NCBI GenBank assembly: GCA_016744395.1
Contig: JADGEK010000011.1
Span: 1 to 64,000 of the forward strand
DNA length: 64,000 bases
Source of the DNA: Gammaproteobacteria bacterium
GTDB taxonomy: Bacteria > Pseudomonadota > Gammaproteobacteria > GRL18
Direction: 5' to 3'
The notes under the pieces are model-generated. The model made no database searches, was not told the origin of the DNA, and saw nothing but the letters and a program-made list of their open reading frames with translations. Below, piece by piece: positions 19,477-30,994 of this stretch. How positions within the stretch are numbered: the first letter of the stretch is position 1; each line of letters begins with the position of its first letter. The position numbers were made by a program, and so were the translations under genes.

Positions 19477-20649
19477 TTATATTCCCAATACACCGTAAAT
19501 AACGGTTAAAATAGCAGCACAGATAAAAATAATCACCGTTGCAGTCACCACTGCCGATGTGGTTGAGGCACCAACAGCTTCTGCACTACTCCCACAACTC
19601 ATGCCTTTTTGGCAGCCCACAACGGCAACAATGACACCAAAGACCATCGACATAAAAATTCCTGCACCAATATCATTGAGACCGATCGATTTAATCACAA
19701 CACCAACGTATTGCTCCAGTGTAATATGCAGCATAGTATAAGCCACCAGTGCACCACCTAATATTCCCATAAAGCTGGCATAGATTGCTAATAAAGGCAT
19801 CATCAACATCATGCCAATCATTCTGGGCAACACTAAAAATTCCATGGGAGGCATTCCCATACTTCTGAGGGCATCAATTTCTTCATTCACTTTCATGGTA
19901 CCCAACTGAGCAGCAAAAGCCGCCCCCGTACGCCCAGCCATAATAATGGCCGTAATAATAGCTGCAATTTCTCGTGTCATTGCAACGCCAACCATATCAC
20001 CGATAAAAATTTCAGCACCAAATTTTTCAAGTTGCATAGCACCAATATAGCCTAAAATGGCACCCACAAGAAAATTCAACAGACTCACAATAGGCATAGC
20101 CTCAGCACCTGATTGCTGCATAATAAGCCAGGTATCCGATGAACGATAAACAGCCTTTCCTTTAAGCATGGAAAAAAATGCAACACTTGCCTCACTAATA
20201 AAGGCAATAACTTCACCCACATCTTTAATTGATGCTATCACATTATAACCAACATTATATAAAAACGAAGATTCTTTCGCTTGGTAATTTTGAGGACTTC
20301 TTGAGGGTATTTTTGATGACAGTTCAATGACACGACTCATTTCTAATGGCAATTGAGCCATATCAAATTGAACCTGATGTTCTTTACAAAGTTCAGTCAA
20401 ACAGAGAATGGTCGTCAACAATGCGGAATTCCAGGCAATGACCTGATCCATTGTAATTATGACGGATTCTATCTTAGGATTGTTTTTGAACTGTTGTTCC
20501 AACTCAACTTCAAAATCATCAGGCATCCTGGAAGCTAAGACATCAGAATCAAGCGTCCAGTCTCCCTTCAACTTGATGTCAAGCAATGAGTCATTATAGG
20601 AAATTTGAAATTCTGGAAACACCTTATCCACGAGATACCTATCTATCAT
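19477..20649 (-). CDS. MlaE-family permease with N-terminal STAS-like domain
   Basis: GRTGAAFAAQLGTMKVNEEIDALRSMGMPPMEFLVLPR. Confidence 0.93.
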   Translation of the reverse strand: MIDRYLVDKVFPEFQISYNDSLLDIKLKGDWTLDSDVLASRMPDDFEVELEQQFKNNPKIESVIITMDQVIAWNSALLTTILCLTELCKEHQVQFDMAQLPLEMSRVIELSSKIPSRSPQNYQAKESSFLYNVGYNVIASIKDVGEVIAFISEASVAFFSMLKGKAVYRSSDTWLIMQQSGAEAMPIVSLLNFLVGAILGYIGAMQLEKFGAEIFIGDMVGVAMTREIAAIITAIIMAGRTGAAFAAQLGTMKVNEEIDALRSMGMPPMEFLVLPRMIGMMLMMPLLAIYASFMGILGGALVAYTMLHITLEQYVGVVIKSIGLNDIGAGIFMSMVFGVIVAVVGCQKGMSCGSSAEAVGASTTSAVVTATVIIFICAAILTVIYGVLGI

Positions 20650-20773
20650 TTATAAATGCTTTAGCATCATGCCTCAATAGGTATATGCCAGCCAATACAG
20701 TAGAGTATAGCTGAGAAAGTAATAACTTACGAATATACAAATAAAACGTAAATCACAGATTTCATAGTTTTTA

Positions 20774-22051
20774 CTACCGTTTATCCACACAAACGGTAAA
20801 TTTTAAATGATGAAGCTCACTATCAATATTTTCCCATCCTGTAGTCTTAAAACCGACATTACCAAATTGCCCTGGGTTATTTTCTGGTAAGTCGATTTCA
20901 TGCAGTGCATCTCTTAGATAAAGTTGTGAATGAATCGGAAAATCATCAGGAATATCCAGTTTAACATTAAAATTTCCCAATTCACCCATGGCTGAAAAGT
21001 TGCTGGCCATAATTTGATTAAACTTCTTTTTATTGTCCGTATTTTTCCCATTCACTGGAAGGCTTAAATTCGAATTTTCAGTTTTAATGAACAAGTGTTG
21101 TTGTTCGACACTATTATTCCAATCCATAGTCGTCATGGTGATCAGTTCACTAAAAAAGAAGGATATTTTGAAGGGGATATCAATCATAGTATCCATAATA
21201 AAACCGTCAGGCATCATGACATAATCAATATAAAGTGCAGGGCTTTTTAATTTCCAAAACACTTTTACTGTATTTTCCGTACGTCGAATGACACGCAAAG
21301 GCCCTTTCTTCACACTCAGTAGCTTTGAATAATAATCATCATCTGTCCGTTTAAATGGGAAACCAAAAAACTTGCCCATATGACGAATTTTCATAGTGTC
21401 AGTCATATCTGAACTCCACTTTACTTCCTCAGATGCAAAATTCTCAGAGGATAGATTTTCTGACAAATTCCAATGAAAGGCATTCAATAAAAATGGCTTG
21501 TCGTTTGAAAAACCCACTTTATAGACAGGACTTATGATGCGATCTTCCTCTGACTGATAAAGCAGTGAAGCTCCCCGTTTGACGGAGTTTGATTTATTCT
21601 CTTGTAAAATGATATAAATCCAACCTGAAGATTTATTCTGATCAGAGTACACTTCTATTTCGATCAGGAGTTTTTGCTTGAATTGCTTGAAAGATGGACT
21701 CAGACGTTCACCCAGATCTTTAGCCCTAAAAACAAGCTCATCATTTTTTCCCAGTCGTTTATTGAGTTTAGAGTCATCAGGGTGCTTATTCAGTATGTAT
21801 CGACCGTGCACATCTTTTTGATCAATTTGAAAAACAATTGACTGTTGCTCATCTTCGGTAAAGCGAAGTAATGACAGGTTTTCTATTTTTAAACCTAGCG
21901 TTCTCGGTAGGTCAGCAGCAGATAATATGATTAAGCTGTATTCGCTATTACAGATAGAACTGGATTTAATGCGATATGACGCTGTTACTTGAGCCAGAGC
22001 AAAGGAGCTTTGCATAAAGAAAAGCAGACTAATGAAAATTTTTTGTATCAT
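20774..22051 (-). CDS. Hypothetical secreted protein
   Basis: 425 aa with signal peptide. Confidence 0.6.
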   Translation of the reverse strand: MIQKIFISLLFFMQSSFALAQVTASYRIKSSSICNSEYSLIILSAADLPRTLGLKIENLSLLRFTEDEQQSIVFQIDQKDVHGRYILNKHPDDSKLNKRLGKNDELVFRAKDLGERLSPSFKQFKQKLLIEIEVYSDQNKSSGWIYIILQENKSNSVKRGASLLYQSEEDRIISPVYKVGFSNDKPFLLNAFHWNLSENLSSENFASEEVKWSSDMTDTMKIRHMGKFFGFPFKRTDDDYYSKLLSVKKGPLRVIRRTENTVKVFWKLKSPALYIDYVMMPDGFIMDTMIDIPFKISFFFSELITMTTMDWNNSVEQQHLFIKTENSNLSLPVNGKNTDNKKKFNQIMASNFSAMGELGNFNVKLDIPDDFPIHSQLYLRDALHEIDLPENNPGQFGNVGFKTTGWENIDSELHHLKFTVCVDKR

Positions 22052-22163
22052 TATTATTCTATCTGAAATTAAATAACAGGAAGTATTTATAAAATGGTAT
22101 GACTGCGTACCTGTTGAGCCATCAGTTCAGTAAGCTTCATATTTTTGGTGAGCGCTGTAGGCT

Positions 22164-23777
22164 TTACTTCTTTAATTGCTTCCAAAACAATATCAAAGCA
22201 ATAATGAAAAGTAAAATAATGGGATAGTTACCCCATTGGACATAAGGTGTTGTTCCCACTCGCGGTTGTATTTTTCCATTAATGACCGCCTGTTTAAATT
22301 GAGGTCCTTTAACGACAACATTACCCTTTGAGTCAATTAAAGCAGAAATGCCGCTGGTGGTACTACGGATCAACTCACGACTGGTTTCAAGTGCTCTCAT
22401 ACGAGCCATTTCCAGATGTTGGTGAGGCGCAAAAGAATCACCATACCAGCCATTATTTGATAAATTAATCATAAATTGAGATTGAGAAATATGGCTCATC
22501 ATATCCTGGGGGTACACATCTTCATAACACAGTGTGACAACCACTTTATGGCCTTTAATAACGAGGGGTGGTTGATTGGGTTGACCCACACTAAAGCCTG
22601 ACATCGGGATATTAAAAAACTGAATTAACCCTCGAATCATGGAAGCCAGGGGCACATATTCACCAAAAGGAACCAGATGAGTTTTATAATAATAACCCTG
22701 TTCTTCCCCAAAATTGATCATTGAGTTGTAATACTGTTCCGTTTTATTATCAAAAATTGGTAAACCCGTGATTAATTCAGTTTCAGTTTTCTGGGCCTTT
22801 AAGGACAGTTTGCGATAGAAATTTTTTTCCAGAGTATGATAAAACACTGGAATTGCATTTTCGGGCCAAACAATCAGGTCATTACTCAGCCACTGATCTT
22901 CACTCAAAGCAACATAGAGTTGTTTCGTTTTTTCTAATTGCCTGCGATCCCATTTCAGCGATTGATTAATATTTCCCTGAATAAGAGCGACAGAAAGTGG
23001 CTCACCTATAGGCTTGCTCCATTGAATTTGTCCTAATACAAATCCACCCATAATAATTAAAGCAATACTCACCAGGCTAAACACTGATTTTATACGAACC
23101 ACCAGCATTGCCGATATAAACACAACCAAAAGAGACATTCCATAAATGCCAATAATGGGTGCATAATGAGCCAAAACAGTTTCAATCAAAGGGTAACCTG
23201 AAAGCAGCCATGGGAATCCCGTTAATATCCAACTGCGCAGCCATTCAAATAACACCCAGAGAATAGGCAGGTAAAATAAAATGACCGAGGCTTGAAAAAA
23301 GAATTCAGGACTTTTCGAAGTAATTTCTGACCTAAAACAATCCCTTACCTTAAAGAGACTCCAGCCAAAAACAGCATAAAAAATTGCCAGAAAAACAATG
23401 AATCCCCCTGTAAAGAAACCTGCTAATGACCAATGAGCAGCGCCGAAGTCATGAATAGCCACATATAACCAGGAAACGCCCACACTAAATAGACCAATAC
23501 CAAACAACCAGCCTTTATAAAATGCTTCTTTTGCAGTATCGATGTGCAGTAATTGATAGAAAAAAAGACTCAAAGGGAAAAAAATCAGATAGGAAAAAAC
23601 ACTGGATTGCGTATTAAATGGTGCAAAAGAAAAGGGTATTAATGCACCTAAAAAAAGACTAAAAAACCAAGATGAACGCCCCTGTGTTAACCATTGAAGC
23701 AGACGTTCAGGCAAAAATTCAACCAGACTGGCGTGTCTGGAGTAACCGTATTCATAACTTGATCTTAAAAAGGACAT
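22164..23777 (-). CDS. lnt: Apolipoprotein N-acyltransferase
   Basis: WPENAIP, GEYVPLA, LCYEDVYP, NLSNNGWYGDSFAPHQHLEMARMRALE. Confidence 0.96.
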   Translation of the reverse strand: MSFLRSSYEYGYSRHASLVEFLPERLLQWLTQGRSSWFFSLFLGALIPFSFAPFNTQSSVFSYLIFFPLSLFFYQLLHIDTAKEAFYKGWLFGIGLFSVGVSWLYVAIHDFGAAHWSLAGFFTGGFIVFLAIFYAVFGWSLFKVRDCFRSEITSKSPEFFFQASVILFYLPILWVLFEWLRSWILTGFPWLLSGYPLIETVLAHYAPIIGIYGMSLLVVFISAMLVVRIKSVFSLVSIALIIMGGFVLGQIQWSKPIGEPLSVALIQGNINQSLKWDRRQLEKTKQLYVALSEDQWLSNDLIVWPENAIPVFYHTLEKNFYRKLSLKAQKTETELITGLPIFDNKTEQYYNSMINFGEEQGYYYKTHLVPFGEYVPLASMIRGLIQFFNIPMSGFSVGQPNQPPLVIKGHKVVVTLCYEDVYPQDMMSHISQSQFMINLSNNGWYGDSFAPHQHLEMARMRALETSRELIRSTTSGISALIDSKGNVVVKGPQFKQAVINGKIQPRVGTTPYVQWGNYPIILLFIIALILFWKQLKK

Positions 23778-23810
23778 CGATTTCTCATGGAGATAATTCG
23801 TTTAAAGAGG

Positions 23811-24755
23811 CTAGCTGGATGAGCCTGTTACAGCAATTCGAATCACTCTCAAACTGTGAATTCGCCGATGATCAGCGCGGCTGACTTTGAACCGAAAATT
23901 ACCGCTTTCAACTTCTTCACCACGTTGAGGCATATAACCGAAGGTGTTCATAATAATGCCCCCAATCGTATCAAACTTATCACTTCTAAAATCTGATTTA
24001 AAAAACTCATTAAATTCTTCGATTTCTGTTAAAGCCTGTACATTATAGACACCTTCACCATGCGACGTAATGTTGCTGTCTTCTTCGACATCATGTTCAT
24101 CTTCAATTTCACCCACAATTTCTTCCAGAACATCTTCAATAGTCACCAGACCTGAAACACCGCCGTATTCATCAACAACCAGAGCCATATGGTTTCTATT
24201 GGCTCGAAAGTCTCTGAGCAACACATTAAGGCGCTTACTTTCAGGAATAAAAACGGCAGGACGCATGTATTCTTTTAAATCCAGAGACTCATGATCTTCT
24301 TTAGCGAAAAAGTTCAGCATGTCTTTGGCCAGAATAATACCTTCCACATCATCACGGTTATCACCGATGACAGGAAAACGGGAGTGTGCTGACTTAATGA
24401 TGCAGGCCAAAATATCGTCTGCTTTAGCATCTCGTTCAATGACCGTCATTTGGGAACGAGGTACCATCACCTCTCGCACTTGCATATCGGTCACTTCCAT
24501 AACGCCTTCGATCATGGAAAGAGTTTCACTACTGATGACATTACGATACTGAACGTCTCGTAAAATTTCTACCAGGCGGGATTTATCACTAATTTCGCCA
24601 ATTAAGGCATTGCCAATCCATTGTAATAGCTTTCGACCTCTACTTTTCAAAGTAGAAGTCCTGCTAGGTCGCTCTTCTTTCATTGTGTGCAGTAAACCAG
24701 TTCTATTTTTGCTTATAGGACCCACAATTCTACAATAGCTCATAGCAACATGCAA
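23811..24755 (-). CDS. corC: CorC/YbeX transporter-associated CBS-domain protein
   Basis: VREVMVPRSQM, two CBS domains, VVDEYGGVSGLVTIEDVLEEIVGEIEDEHD. Confidence 0.95.
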   Translation of the reverse strand: MHVAMSYCRIVGPISKNRTGLLHTMKEERPSRTSTLKSRGRKLLQWIGNALIGEISDKSRLVEILRDVQYRNVISSETLSMIEGVMEVTDMQVREVMVPRSQMTVIERDAKADDILACIIKSAHSRFPVIGDNRDDVEGIILAKDMLNFFAKEDHESLDLKEYMRPAVFIPESKRLNVLLRDFRANRNHMALVVDEYGGVSGLVTIEDVLEEIVGEIEDEHDVEEDSNITSHGEGVYNVQALTEIEEFNEFFKSDFRSDKFDTIGGIIMNTFGYMPQRGEEVESGNFRFKVSRADHRRIHSLRVIRIAVTGSSS

Positions 24756-24896
24756 AATACAAAAAAATACTAACGTCCCAAGCTCATTAATCAGACGTTG
24801 AACCTCTCCACCATCGACATGCTATCATTTGAGTCAATATAAAGGGTAAATAAATATTATAAAAAGGAGTGGAAATATGGACAAGCTTTAGAAAAC

Positions 24897-25370
24897 TTAT
24901 TGGTAAGGATTGGCGATATTAAAGCCATCAAGAATTTTTATTTCAAGCAATTCCATCACTTCAGCCTCTACATCATCAATGTGATCGAAACCTTTAAGGT
25001 GCAAAACCCCATGGACCACCATATGCGCCCAATGTGCTTCAATGGTTTTGCCCTGCTGCTTAGCTTCTTCAATCACAATATCATGGCAAATGACTAAATC
25101 ACCCAATAATGGCAGGGATATTTCAGCAGGTGATTCAAATGGAAAAGAGAGCACATTCGTTGCTTTATTCTGGTGACGATAAGTTCGATTTAAAGACTGA
25201 ATTTCATCTATACCAACAACACGAATCGTTAATTCTCGGTCTTCATCATGCTCTTTTTCAATTGCAAGTAATACTTTTCGAATCCATAATTCCAGTGTTT
25301 TCTGGGTAGGAATCGTATCGGACGTAACCACTTTTTGCAGATCTAAGTAGAGCTTAAAATCACCACTCAT
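24897..25370 (-). CDS. ybeY: Endoribonuclease YbeY
   Basis: NRTYRHQNKATNVLSFPFE ... VHGVLHLKGFDH. Confidence 0.95.
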   Translation of the reverse strand: MSGDFKLYLDLQKVVTSDTIPTQKTLELWIRKVLLAIEKEHDEDRELTIRVVGIDEIQSLNRTYRHQNKATNVLSFPFESPAEISLPLLGDLVICHDIVIEEAKQQGKTIEAHWAHMVVHGVLHLKGFDHIDDVEAEVMELLEIKILDGFNIANPYQ

Positions 25371-26438
25371 TTATGAGTGCCTATTCGCTGAATGACTGGA
25401 GTGATGTCCAGACTTTGCCTGTTTCTTTTCAGATGCTTTCTTTTCTGAAGAAGTCACGCGAGCTTCATTTAAGAGATCATTTTTTTCATAGGCATCAACA
25501 ATTCGTTGCACTAAAGCGTGTCTGACCACATCTTTGGAATTAAAGTAAGTAAAACTAATACCTTTGACTTTTGATAATACCTCTATCGCATGTTTTAAAC
25601 CAGAAGGTCGACCACCTGGTAAATCAATCTGTGTGATATCACCTGTCACAATGGCAGTAGAACCAAAACCAATACGGGTGAGAAACATTTTCATCTGTTC
25701 TTGTGTAGTATTTTGAGCTTCATCTAAAATGATAAAAGACTCATTGAGACTACGACCACGCATAAAAGCCAAAGGCGCCACTTCAATCACATTACGCTCA
25801 ATTAACTTGCTGACTTTTTCAAAGCCCAGCATTTCATAAAGTGCATCATAAAGAGGTCTGAGGTATGGATCAATTTTCTGTGATAAATCACCAGGTAAAA
25901 ATCCCAGATTTTCTCCCGCTTCAACTGCAGGACGAGTCAAAATAATACGTCTGACCTCATCACGTTCCAGTGCTTGCACTGCACAGGCTACGGCTAAAAA
26001 GGTCTTACCAGTACCTGCGGGTCCAATACCAAAACTGATATCATTACTTAAAACACCTTTTAAATAATCTTGCTGATTTTGCCCTCGAGGTTTGATTAGA
26101 CTGCGCCCCGCTAAGATTGAAATTTCATCTGTTATTTCAACCTTAGAGTCACTGGCTTCTTGTTTTAATTGTGTCTCAATTCCAGAGGCCTGTAAAAATA
26201 AATGCACACGTTTTGGGTCTAGAATTCCATTCTCGCTTTCTTCATACAAAGCTTCTAATACTGACACGGCTGCATCTCTATCTTTGGGCTTACCCATTAT
26301 CTTAAACTGATTACCACGATTAGAAATTTGCACAGCAAGGCGCCGTTCAATCAAACGAAGATGTTCATCCAATTGCCCACAAAGATTCACCAGACGTTTG
26401 TTATCGACAGGTTCAAGAACTAATTGAGCTGCAGTCAT
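25371..26438 (-). CDS. ybeZ: PhoH-family ATPase (YbeZ)
   Basis: [56 protein letters not shown]. Confidence 0.95.
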   Translation of the reverse strand: MTAAQLVLEPVDNKRLVNLCGQLDEHLRLIERRLAVQISNRGNQFKIMGKPKDRDAAVSVLEALYEESENGILDPKRVHLFLQASGIETQLKQEASDSKVEITDEISILAGRSLIKPRGQNQQDYLKGVLSNDISFGIGPAGTGKTFLAVACAVQALERDEVRRIILTRPAVEAGENLGFLPGDLSQKIDPYLRPLYDALYEMLGFEKVSKLIERNVIEVAPLAFMRGRSLNESFIILDEAQNTTQEQMKMFLTRIGFGSTAIVTGDITQIDLPGGRPSGLKHAIEVLSKVKGISFTYFNSKDVVRHALVQRIVDAYEKNDLLNEARVTSSEKKASEKKQAKSGHHSSHSANRHS

Positions 26439-27805
26439 TTGTTATCTCCCATCGTGTTAAGCATAGTGTCAACAGAAGTATCGGCCAATTCTCCGCGTAG
26501 AGAGTTACTATAAGCATCGGTTATTTTCACAGGAATAATCTGACCAATTAAATCCATCCCTTGCGGATCAAAATTAACAACACGATTATTCTCCGTACGC
26601 CCAGCTACTTCTGATGTCTCTTTTTTTGATATGCCATGAACTAAAACGTTTTGCACGCTACCAATCATTTGTTGTGAATATTCTTGTGCAAAGTCATTAA
26701 TACGTGCCTGCAATTGGCTTAAACGCTGCTTTTTCACTTCCATAGGCACATCATCAGGCAATGATGAAGCGGGTGTACCAGGTCTGGGACTATAGATAAA
26801 ACTAAAACTCTGATCAAAACGAATATCTTCAATCAATTGCATCGTTGCCTGAAAATCAGCTTCAGTCTCACCAGGAAAACCAACAATAAAATCAGAGGAT
26901 ATATAAATATCAGGACGTGCTTCACGAATGCGTCGGATCTTACTCTTATATTCAAGGGCTGAATGGCCACGTTTCATCATACTTAAAATTCGATCAGAAC
27001 CACTTTGAACGGGAAGGTGTAAAAAGCTGACCAGCTCTGGAATTTCTCGATAAACATCCACCAATGAGTCTGAAAATTCATTGGGATGCGAAGTGGTATA
27101 TCGAATGCGTTGGATGCCTTCAATTTGCGCAATGTAGTGAATTAACAACGCCAAATCAGCAATATCACTCTCATGAGTTTCACCTCGATAAGCATTCACA
27201 TTTTGCCCCAGTAAATTGACCTCAATCACTCCCTGTCCAGCCAGCGAAGCAATTTCCGCAATGACATCATCCAGTGGACGTGAAATTTCTTCACCTCGGG
27301 TATAAGGTACGACACAAAAAGTACAGTATTTACTGCAACCTTCCATCACTGAAACAAAGGCACTAGGACCTTCAGCTCGGGGTTCTGGTAAATTATCAAA
27401 CTTTTCAATTTCGGGAAAAGAAATATCCATCACAGGATGATGAATGGTTGACACTTCATCCAGCATTTGCGGTAAACGATGCAATGTTTGAGGGCCAAAA
27501 ACCAGATCCACATAGGGGGCTCTTTGGCGAATCAGTTCACCTTCCTGACTGGCCACACAACCACCCACACCAATCACAATATTAGGATTTAGCTCTTTAA
27601 GCTGGCGGAATCGCCCTAAAAGAGAAAACACTTTTTCCTGAGCCTTTTCCCTTATAGAACAGGTATTTAGTAGCAAAATATCTGCATCTTTAGGCTCCTG
27701 AACCAAAACCACACCATGGGATTCATTTAAGACATCCGCCATTTTGGACGAGTCATACTCGTTCATCTGGCAACCAAAAGTTTGAATATACAGCTTACCG
27801 GGCAT
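26435..27805 (-). CDS. miaB: tRNA-2-methylthio-N6-dimethylallyladenosine synthase
   Basis: [41 protein letters not shown]-like C-terminus. Confidence 0.97.
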   Translation of the reverse strand: MPGKLYIQTFGCQMNEYDSSKMADVLNESHGVVLVQEPKDADILLLNTCSIREKAQEKVFSLLGRFRQLKELNPNIVIGVGGCVASQEGELIRQRAPYVDLVFGPQTLHRLPQMLDEVSTIHHPVMDISFPEIEKFDNLPEPRAEGPSAFVSVMEGCSKYCTFCVVPYTRGEEISRPLDDVIAEIASLAGQGVIEVNLLGQNVNAYRGETHESDIADLALLIHYIAQIEGIQRIRYTTSHPNEFSDSLVDVYREIPELVSFLHLPVQSGSDRILSMMKRGHSALEYKSKIRRIREARPDIYISSDFIVGFPGETEADFQATMQLIEDIRFDQSFSFIYSPRPGTPASSLPDDVPMEVKKQRLSQLQARINDFAQEYSQQMIGSVQNVLVHGISKKETSEVAGRTENNRVVNFDPQGMDLIGQIIPVKITDAYSNSLRGELADTSVDTMLNTMGDNK

Positions 27806-27994
27806 CAGGATGCATCCTCACATTCTGTTAATGGACTGACATAAAAGGGTTAATTTGTTAACCCATGTGTGCATCCATCAATAGGGAGAGTGTTCTTATG
27901 ATAAAAAAACATCTGAATGTTAATAAATGGATGGACAAAATCGATAAAAGAACGCGAGAAAATAACATATTTCAAGCATTTTTTCCACAAGATT

Positions 27995-29863
27995 TTATTG
28001 TCTGCGAAAAATGAAATCACCACCATTGTGGCCCACTTTTCTAACATTTGAGTATTCTGGAGTTTGATCCGCATTGAGGATCACATTATCTCTAAGTTGA
28101 GAAAAAACTTCTTCTGCTTCAATAACATCTTCCGTATTTCTTAAAACATTCAAAAGTGCTTCAGAAAAGACTGAGTGATTATCACCACCCGAATCCGTCA
28201 CAGGCTCCAGGCCACCCGAGGTAATGACAGTGCGAGATTTTTTCTTCAACAAACGTTCAATCAAAGAATATTTTTTTTCAGGATTTTTAAATTTTATTGA
28301 AATACTTCTGGCCAAAGTCCCCGAGTAACAGGAATCTGCAACGACTAAAACATGCCATGACTGCAAGGCTTTCAGTGTATCGGTCACCTCAGCGGTAGAA
28401 ATCCAATTGGAAGTGAAATCAGGCTCAGCATCCGTGGGTAGCCAATAGCCTCGTTCTGACGCTTTATCAAGAATGCCATGACCCGCATAATAAATCAGTA
28501 AGTTATCATCTTTAGTCAATGTATTTCTATATTTGCCCATCGCTTTGAGTGTGTCATAGCGGTTTGCATTGAGTAATAATTTTACTTTAAAGCCATAATG
28601 AGTGGTTAGCAGGTCACTTAAGGCCTGAGCATCATTAACCGCCGTTTCCAATTTAGGTAATTTTTTATACTGATTATTACCAATGATGAGTGCATGGTAA
28701 TTCCCAAAATTAAGGCCTGCATAACTTTGCCCAACCTTCTTCACAGGTTCTTTCTTGATTGTGTTCGCAGAATCTTGTTTGTTAAATAAAGGTGAAACTC
28801 TAAAGGTAGTATCCAGTAATGCTTTTTTGCGTTGCTCATACTCATTTTGAGAAATGATTTCTTGTTCTTTTAAAGAGCGTAGAAGCGTTAGCTGTTCCAT
28901 AAATTGTTGTTGCTCAGGTTTGAGCACTTTCTTTTCAACTTTTGCAGAGGGAATTTTCTTCACTTTAACTGCTGTTTTGGTTTTAACTGGTTTCGTTATT
29001 TTAGATGCTGTTTGAGGTACTGATTTGGTTGAGTTTTTGCTTGCAGTATTTGTTTTTGAGCTCAGTGGGACTTTGCTTTTAACCAGGACGGGCTGCTTAT
29101 TAGTCTTTTGGGGGATTGATTTTGTTTGCTGCTTTGTTTTGGAAGCAGTTTTTTGCTGTTTCTGTTTTTTCTGAGCAAGCGTTTGTCGTTGTACTAGTTT
29201 TTTTAGTTTTTTAGAGGTACTGGCATCTTTGGAGTTCAGTTTGACTGCTTTTTTATAAGCCGTCACTGCCTGTCTGTTTTTTTGTTGAGAAGCATAAATA
29301 TCACCCATTGAGATAAACAGGGATGCATCTTTATCATTGACTTTTATAGCCTGAAGACAAGCATTTAATGCAACTTTACCCGTCAGGCGAGTGCAGCGAA
29401 TTTTATTCAACTTGAATTTTGTAGAAGCGCCAGAAGCAGCAGACTTATTGACTGTATTTCTTTCTCCTCTTTTTTTATTACGCAGCCATTGTTGCTCTTT
29501 ATAATTACTCTCAGCAATTGAGCGTTTTCTTAAAAAATAATCATCTTGAGGGAAAGCTCTCAGCGCATTATCATAAGCAACCAGAGACTCTTTAAATTTT
29601 TGACGTTTATCCAGAGTTTTACTCAAGGCAGCATGCAACTTATAGTTCTTTGAATTTGAACGCAGAAGCAGCTGGCAAGCAGCAACTTGATCATAATCTT
29701 CACCATCACCATCCAGGCAATCTGAAAACGCAGGTGGGTTGGTGGCATAGGCAGCGCTATAAAATAGCAGAAGCAGACACGATAAAGCAACGGCACTTAT
29801 CAAAAGAGATACGTGTCGCTTCAATGATATTCTCAGTTTACAATCACAAAACCCAAAAGACAT
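27995..29863 (-). CDS. Caspase-family (peptidase C14-like) protein with N-terminal TPR and Lys-rich linker
   Basis: NYHALIIGNNQYKKLPKLETAVNDAQAL, catalytic His YYAGHG, catalytic Cys VVADSCYSGTLAR; TPR-like N-terminus. Confidence 0.9.
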   Translation of the reverse strand: MSFGFCDCKLRISLKRHVSLLISAVALSCLLLLFYSAAYATNPPAFSDCLDGDGEDYDQVAACQLLLRSNSKNYKLHAALSKTLDKRQKFKESLVAYDNALRAFPQDDYFLRKRSIAESNYKEQQWLRNKKRGERNTVNKSAASGASTKFKLNKIRCTRLTGKVALNACLQAIKVNDKDASLFISMGDIYASQQKNRQAVTAYKKAVKLNSKDASTSKKLKKLVQRQTLAQKKQKQQKTASKTKQQTKSIPQKTNKQPVLVKSKVPLSSKTNTASKNSTKSVPQTASKITKPVKTKTAVKVKKIPSAKVEKKVLKPEQQQFMEQLTLLRSLKEQEIISQNEYEQRKKALLDTTFRVSPLFNKQDSANTIKKEPVKKVGQSYAGLNFGNYHALIIGNNQYKKLPKLETAVNDAQALSDLLTTHYGFKVKLLLNANRYDTLKAMGKYRNTLTKDDNLLIYYAGHGILDKASERGYWLPTDAEPDFTSNWISTAEVTDTLKALQSWHVLVVADSCYSGTLARSISIKFKNPEKKYSLIERLLKKKSRTVITSGGLEPVTDSGGDNHSVFSEALLNVLRNTEDVIEAEEVFSQLRDNVILNADQTPEYSNVRKVGHNGGDFIFRRQ

Positions 29864-29959
29864 ACAATTTAAAACCCTGATTTTTAACTAAATGGTTTCT
29901 CATTATAATACAAGTGACTGCAGAGTGTTAGACAGAGTTAAGGAGTCAACTTCAGCTCT

Positions 29960-30796
29960 CTAATACTGGAAGCCTCCTGAATTACCACTTGCGTTATTTC
30001 CTAAATTGAAAATCCACTCACCCGAAGGCATACGGATGAGACCAAATAAATAGCGTTTTTCAACAGTTTGATAAGGAGGATCTTCTCTGGCTATCATTTT
30101 ATTAATTTCATCTTTTAGCTGTTTGACACCATAATCCTCTTTTACATTTCCGATAGTACCATCACCATCAGAATCATAACCTTTTAGATTCTGCTCCGTT
30201 AATAATTGAATTTCCTCTGCCAGGACCATGGCTTCTTCATGGGAGGGTGATTTTAAAAGAGCCTGACTCAAAGTAACGATCAATTCATTCCTCTCTGAGA
30301 TTGCTGACACCTTTTTTAACCACACTTGTGAAAATATTTTGATGTTATCACTGGCATCTTTTGAATCCGCTGCAAATGAAATATGATCACTCGAAGAATT
30401 AATGGCTTTAATGAAACCATACCCAAGCCCAGGTCCTTCATCAGCCTTTTGAGACTTATTCTTTGAAACTAAAGCAGGATCCATCGCATGTTGAACATGC
30501 ACCGTATGCATTTTTATTAATTTTAAATCATGGGAATTTTCCACCGCATACTGGGCATGTTCATAAGCAATAACAGCCTCTTTTTCCGCAATAACAAACA
30601 GGCCTTGTTCATTAGGTGTATCTCTCCAAGCCGTCATTGCATGGCCCACATGGACATGAGAAATTTTTGGTGCCTGTGTTGTCACACAAGCTGATAAACT
30701 CAATAATACAATTAGAAAAAAGGTGATTTTAGATACAATTTTAATGGTGTTTACTCGTAACATAATGGTTCTCTTTTTTTGAGGATATTCCTGCAA
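29960..30796 (-). CDS. Predicted lipoprotein, His-rich and EF-hand-like (putative metal binding)
   Basis: SACVTT lipobox; HVHVGHAMTAW and HTVHVQHAMDP; DSDGDGTIGNVKED. Confidence 0.65.
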   Translation of the reverse strand: MQEYPQKKRTIMLRVNTIKIVSKITFFLIVLLSLSACVTTQAPKISHVHVGHAMTAWRDTPNEQGLFVIAEKEAVIAYEHAQYAVENSHDLKLIKMHTVHVQHAMDPALVSKNKSQKADEGPGLGYGFIKAINSSSDHISFAADSKDASDNIKIFSQVWLKKVSAISERNELIVTLSQALLKSPSHEEAMVLAEEIQLLTEQNLKGYDSDGDGTIGNVKEDYGVKQLKDEINKMIAREDPPYQTVEKRYLFGLIRMPSGEWIFNLGNNASGNSGGFQY

Positions 30797-30994
30797 TTCA
30801 TTCTTAAATGATTATTATAATAAATGATAATCAACTAACGACTCTTTAAAGTACCCAATGAGTTACTCATTGTTAGCCATATTAATTGGATTAAATATTC
30901 ACTTTAGTTAAAATATTCATTTAGTAAAGAGTATAGGTGCAAATACTGATTTGTAAAATAAGATGTTTCCCTGATATTTTTCATTGAATTTCCA

